The notes under the pieces are model-generated. The model saw nothing but the letters and a program-made list of their open reading frames with translations, had not been told where the DNA came from and made no database searches. The translations under genes were made by a program, and so were the position numbers. From Rhizophlyctis rosea (taxonomy: Eukaryota > Chytridiomycota > Chytridiomycetes > Rhizophlyctidales > Rhizophlyctidaceae): 64,000 bases of DNA. Below are positions 61,885 through 64,000 of the stretch, one piece after another. The first letter of the stretch is position 1. The number at the start of each line of letters is the position of its first letter. Location: contig JADGJC010000007.1 of assembly GCA_027596075.1 (NCBI GenBank), positions 218,622 to 282,621 on the forward strand, in the 5' to 3' direction.

Positions 61885-62413
61885 TATGATTTTTGTATAA
61901 AACTTGGAAAGTGTTGGGGTGTGAAGATGAGGTTTGCGCAGAAGGTGGGATCTTGGGATGGGACTGATGGGGGGAAAGGCAGAGGGCAAGGGGGCTTTAT
62001 TTTGCGCGACACGAACCACGATAATTTTTCGGATCTGACTGAGCAAGAAATCACGTGACTCGGGATGTCAATTTTTGCCGTCAAAATCTTTGTACCCCAG
62101 TTTACCCGAACCTTCGATGTTGCGCAAGTGGCGTCATTTTTGTCTTTGGTGGCTGCCACGTTTTTCACTTGGGGGTTGACTTCATTGATCGCGGCATTGA
62201 TAGATGAGGGTCACTCATTCCCCTTTCCATTCCCACAACATCCCATCAGACCATTTTGCGTTCCAGAACGCTTGACTGTTTACCAAATATTTACTGATAT
62301 CTAGCAGGAGTTATCAATGAATGGCTTTGAAAGATTTAACACACGCAATCTAAATTACAAGAACAATTGTGACAATCCTATCTACATGGTACACTAATTG
62401 ATAAGCTATTGAA
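61885..62413. other. Region between NDUFA4-like and NCA2 genes
   Basis: A 529-nt gap, the promoter side of NDUFA4 and the 3' side of NCA2. CACGTG (62052-62057, context ATCACGTGAC) is present. A plus-strand frame of 79 codons at 62065-62304 is not supported. Confidence 0.5.
62052..62057. promoter_or_regulatory. CACGTG E-box upstream of the NDUFA4-like gene
   Basis: A CACGTG palindrome in the context AATCACGTGACTC, about 168 nt upstream of the NDUFA4-like start codon. Confidence 0.45.
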
Positions 62414-64000
62414 CTAAAATTCGCTCCGACAGAAAGGATAACTACGCCATATTCTCCTTACTACGCCTAGACGTTGTCGAATGGTGTACGCATTATCCCG
62501 TCCTTCAAGCTCCTGCAGATCTTGCACGAATTTCGCCCGGTAATTCTTCCGTTGAGGCAGCATTGGCACACATCTTCGCAGGAGATGAAGCTCGCACAAT
62601 AATAGGCCGCTGTCTTTGAAGGGCAGTGGCGGATGGCCGTGTCGATCGCAGCGGTTGAGCACGCGTTCGATTTCCCTAGATGATATAATAATCAATGAAC
62701 GCGTCAGCACGGATAAGCAATCAAAGTTTTGTACCGCAAGCTGTTTTTTATCATGTCATAAGTCTGTTGTCTTCTCATTTGCTTCGTATCGATCAAAAAA
62801 GTCCTCAGCTGCCTCCACAAAAACACCATCACCGCCAAAGACGGGATGACAGCAAGCATGGCAAAGTTCAATTCGTTCGAGCGAAGCAGTTTATCTAGGG
62901 CAGACATCGCAAGTTCCAAGTCCACTTTTGTCTTTTGTATTTGAATGAGGAACGATCTGATCAGATCCCCTGCACAACTGTATTAGTTACTGGATGCTAC
63001 CAGGCATGCGGATGAAAATACCTGCTACGACGTTTTTCAGCGGGGACTTCAAACTTGCTTCATAATGTTGCAACACGATGGATAGGTCGCCGCTTTCTAC
63101 ATGCTTGGAGATCTCCCTGAGAGCTGCGGGATCCGTAACTCCATGGTCCGATGCAAAGTCTATAACCATCCGTTCTAAAGACTTATCATATGCGCCTTAG
63201 TATTATGCAAACAAGCTGACATTCAGCCGATGTGAACATACCTCCAAGTCCGATGACAAGCTCTCACTTCCCAGCAACGCCAACCGAGATTCTTGATGTC
63301 TCACGGTGGCATAAACTTGCTCCAGCGGCTTGACAACCCAATCCCAAAGGAAATCCTTTGCTGTATCGCGTACGTTGTTCGCCCAGTTCACGATGTCGTT
63401 CCACCGGATAGCTAAGGTCGACCCGAGCTGATAACTGATAATCAAACCGGCCAGTGCAGGGAACCAGTATCGCACTAATGGCTTTGGTCGCCCATATGAA
63501 TCCCTGATGCCACCTAGTCTACCCGTGAGTAGTGGTATGCGTTCACAGACTTCGTATGCTTCTTTATACAAGTTTGGGATGGAGGCGCCATCTGATCTGG
63601 AAGAATTGGCTGCATCGTGGTCAGCAAACATCCATAACGTACATGCGTTTGTCCACCCACCATGGAGCTCATCCGTGAGAGCATTTGCTTCTTTCCCATT
63701 TCGAAGACCCTCGAGAGCATCAATAACACCCATTGTCAATTTGAGCGTCCTAGTCAGACTGACGCGAACCGACTGTGCTTCCTTTTCGGCGATGGTGGGA
63801 TCTACAGCCGTTACCTTCGCATTCCACCCAGTGATGAGCCCTTCCTGTGCTAGGAGGCCCAAACATGCAGACTGCAACTGTTTCGCCTGTTCCAACTTCG
63901 ACCTCTTCCGAGCCATCTCTCGTCGCGCGATTTCCAATATTGTTGGGGGAGGCCTCAACGATAATCCGAGGGCTTTCAGCGGTCCTTCCTTCATGAACTT
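62414..64000 (-). CDS. NCA2: NCA2 family mitochondrial outer/inner membrane protein (cut by right edge)
   Basis: NCA2 family proteins affect expression of mitochondrial ATP synthase subunits 6 and 8 in yeast. The visible part starts inside the protein at 64000. It runs through GPLKALGLSLRPPPTILEIA and a helical region, then VRYWFPALAGLIISYQLGST (membrane segment), KDFLWDWVVKPLEQVYATVR and a block LGSESLSSDLE followed by LERMVIDFAS. DLSIVLQHYEASLKSPLKNV follows, and a second membrane segment FAMLAVIPSLAVMVFLWRQL. The C-terminal exon has GLLLCELHLLRRCVPMLPQR and ends SYPFCRSEF. This is the full C-terminal NCA2 domain; the N-terminal part lies to the right of the window. Three introns are visible. 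Confidence 0.85.

Noticed and set aside
62065..62304. Plus-strand frame of 79 codons with hydrophobic segments
   Set aside because: Lies in the NDUFA4-like promoter region and carries no known motif or support.

Overview
This is a nuclear window from a eukaryote, very probably a zoosporic (chytrid-like) fungus. It carries about 34 protein genes at high density on both strands. Most are broken by short GT-AG introns (about 43-130 nt, commonly 55-66). Fungal or opisthokont-wide genes (ATG15-type lipase, MAM33, NCA2, TIM13, PIG-A, SPT2, MED16) sit beside a KATNAL2 katanin-like AAA ATPase with its LisH end. KATNAL2 is typical of flagellated lineages and is lost in yeasts and moulds. An animal-type small serine palmitoyltransferase subunit, acetoacetyl-CoA synthetase and an RlmN-type radical-SAM enzyme also argue against Dikarya. 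The exact genus is not determinable here.

Layout, left to right. 1-13.4 kb: 5' end of a cullin-1 (minus), nuclear cap-binding protein CBP80 (plus), acetoacetyl-CoA synthetase (plus), mitochondrial ribosomal protein uL14m (minus), TIM13 (plus), MAM33/p32 (minus), and a secreted four-repeat cysteine-rich protein (plus). 13.7-24.6 kb: SPT2 chromatin protein (minus), PIG-A (plus), ATG15 lipase (minus), a mitochondrial membrane protein that may be a complex I accessory subunit (plus), KATNAL2 (minus). 24.9-33.9 kb: an intronless PPR protein (plus), alanine aminotransferase (minus), IMPACT/YIH1 (plus), eIF4A-III helicase (minus). 33.9-41.4 kb: Rho1-type GTPase (plus), an RMI2-like OB-fold protein (minus), a 2OG-Fe(II) dioxygenase (plus), METTL22-like methyltransferase (minus), TFIIE-alpha (minus), U1A/U2B'' (plus). 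41.4-50.4 kb: MED16 candidate (minus), an ankyrin protein (plus), a long disordered Q/P-rich protein (minus). 51-64 kb: a small Cys-rich protein, a HAD phosphatase, RlmN, small SPT subunit, proteasome alpha-4, ACOT9-like thioesterase, a MAPKK, an NDUFA4-like subunit and NCA2 (cut by the right edge).

There is no operon, mobile element, CRISPR array, rRNA or recognisable tRNA. The genes are mostly unrelated housekeeping genes, with a clear excess of mitochondrial functions. I found no convincing new multi-gene system. The unusual signals are in gene architecture and regulation: several 6-15 nt microexons confirmed by conserved protein motifs, a GC-AG intron, CACGTG boxes about 105-175 nt upstream of start codons in five intergenic regions, and TGTA[ACT]ATA elements just after the stop codons of about fourteen genes. 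Intron boundaries were placed by eye from splice consensus and protein conservation; those given to the base are the ones I checked for phase.
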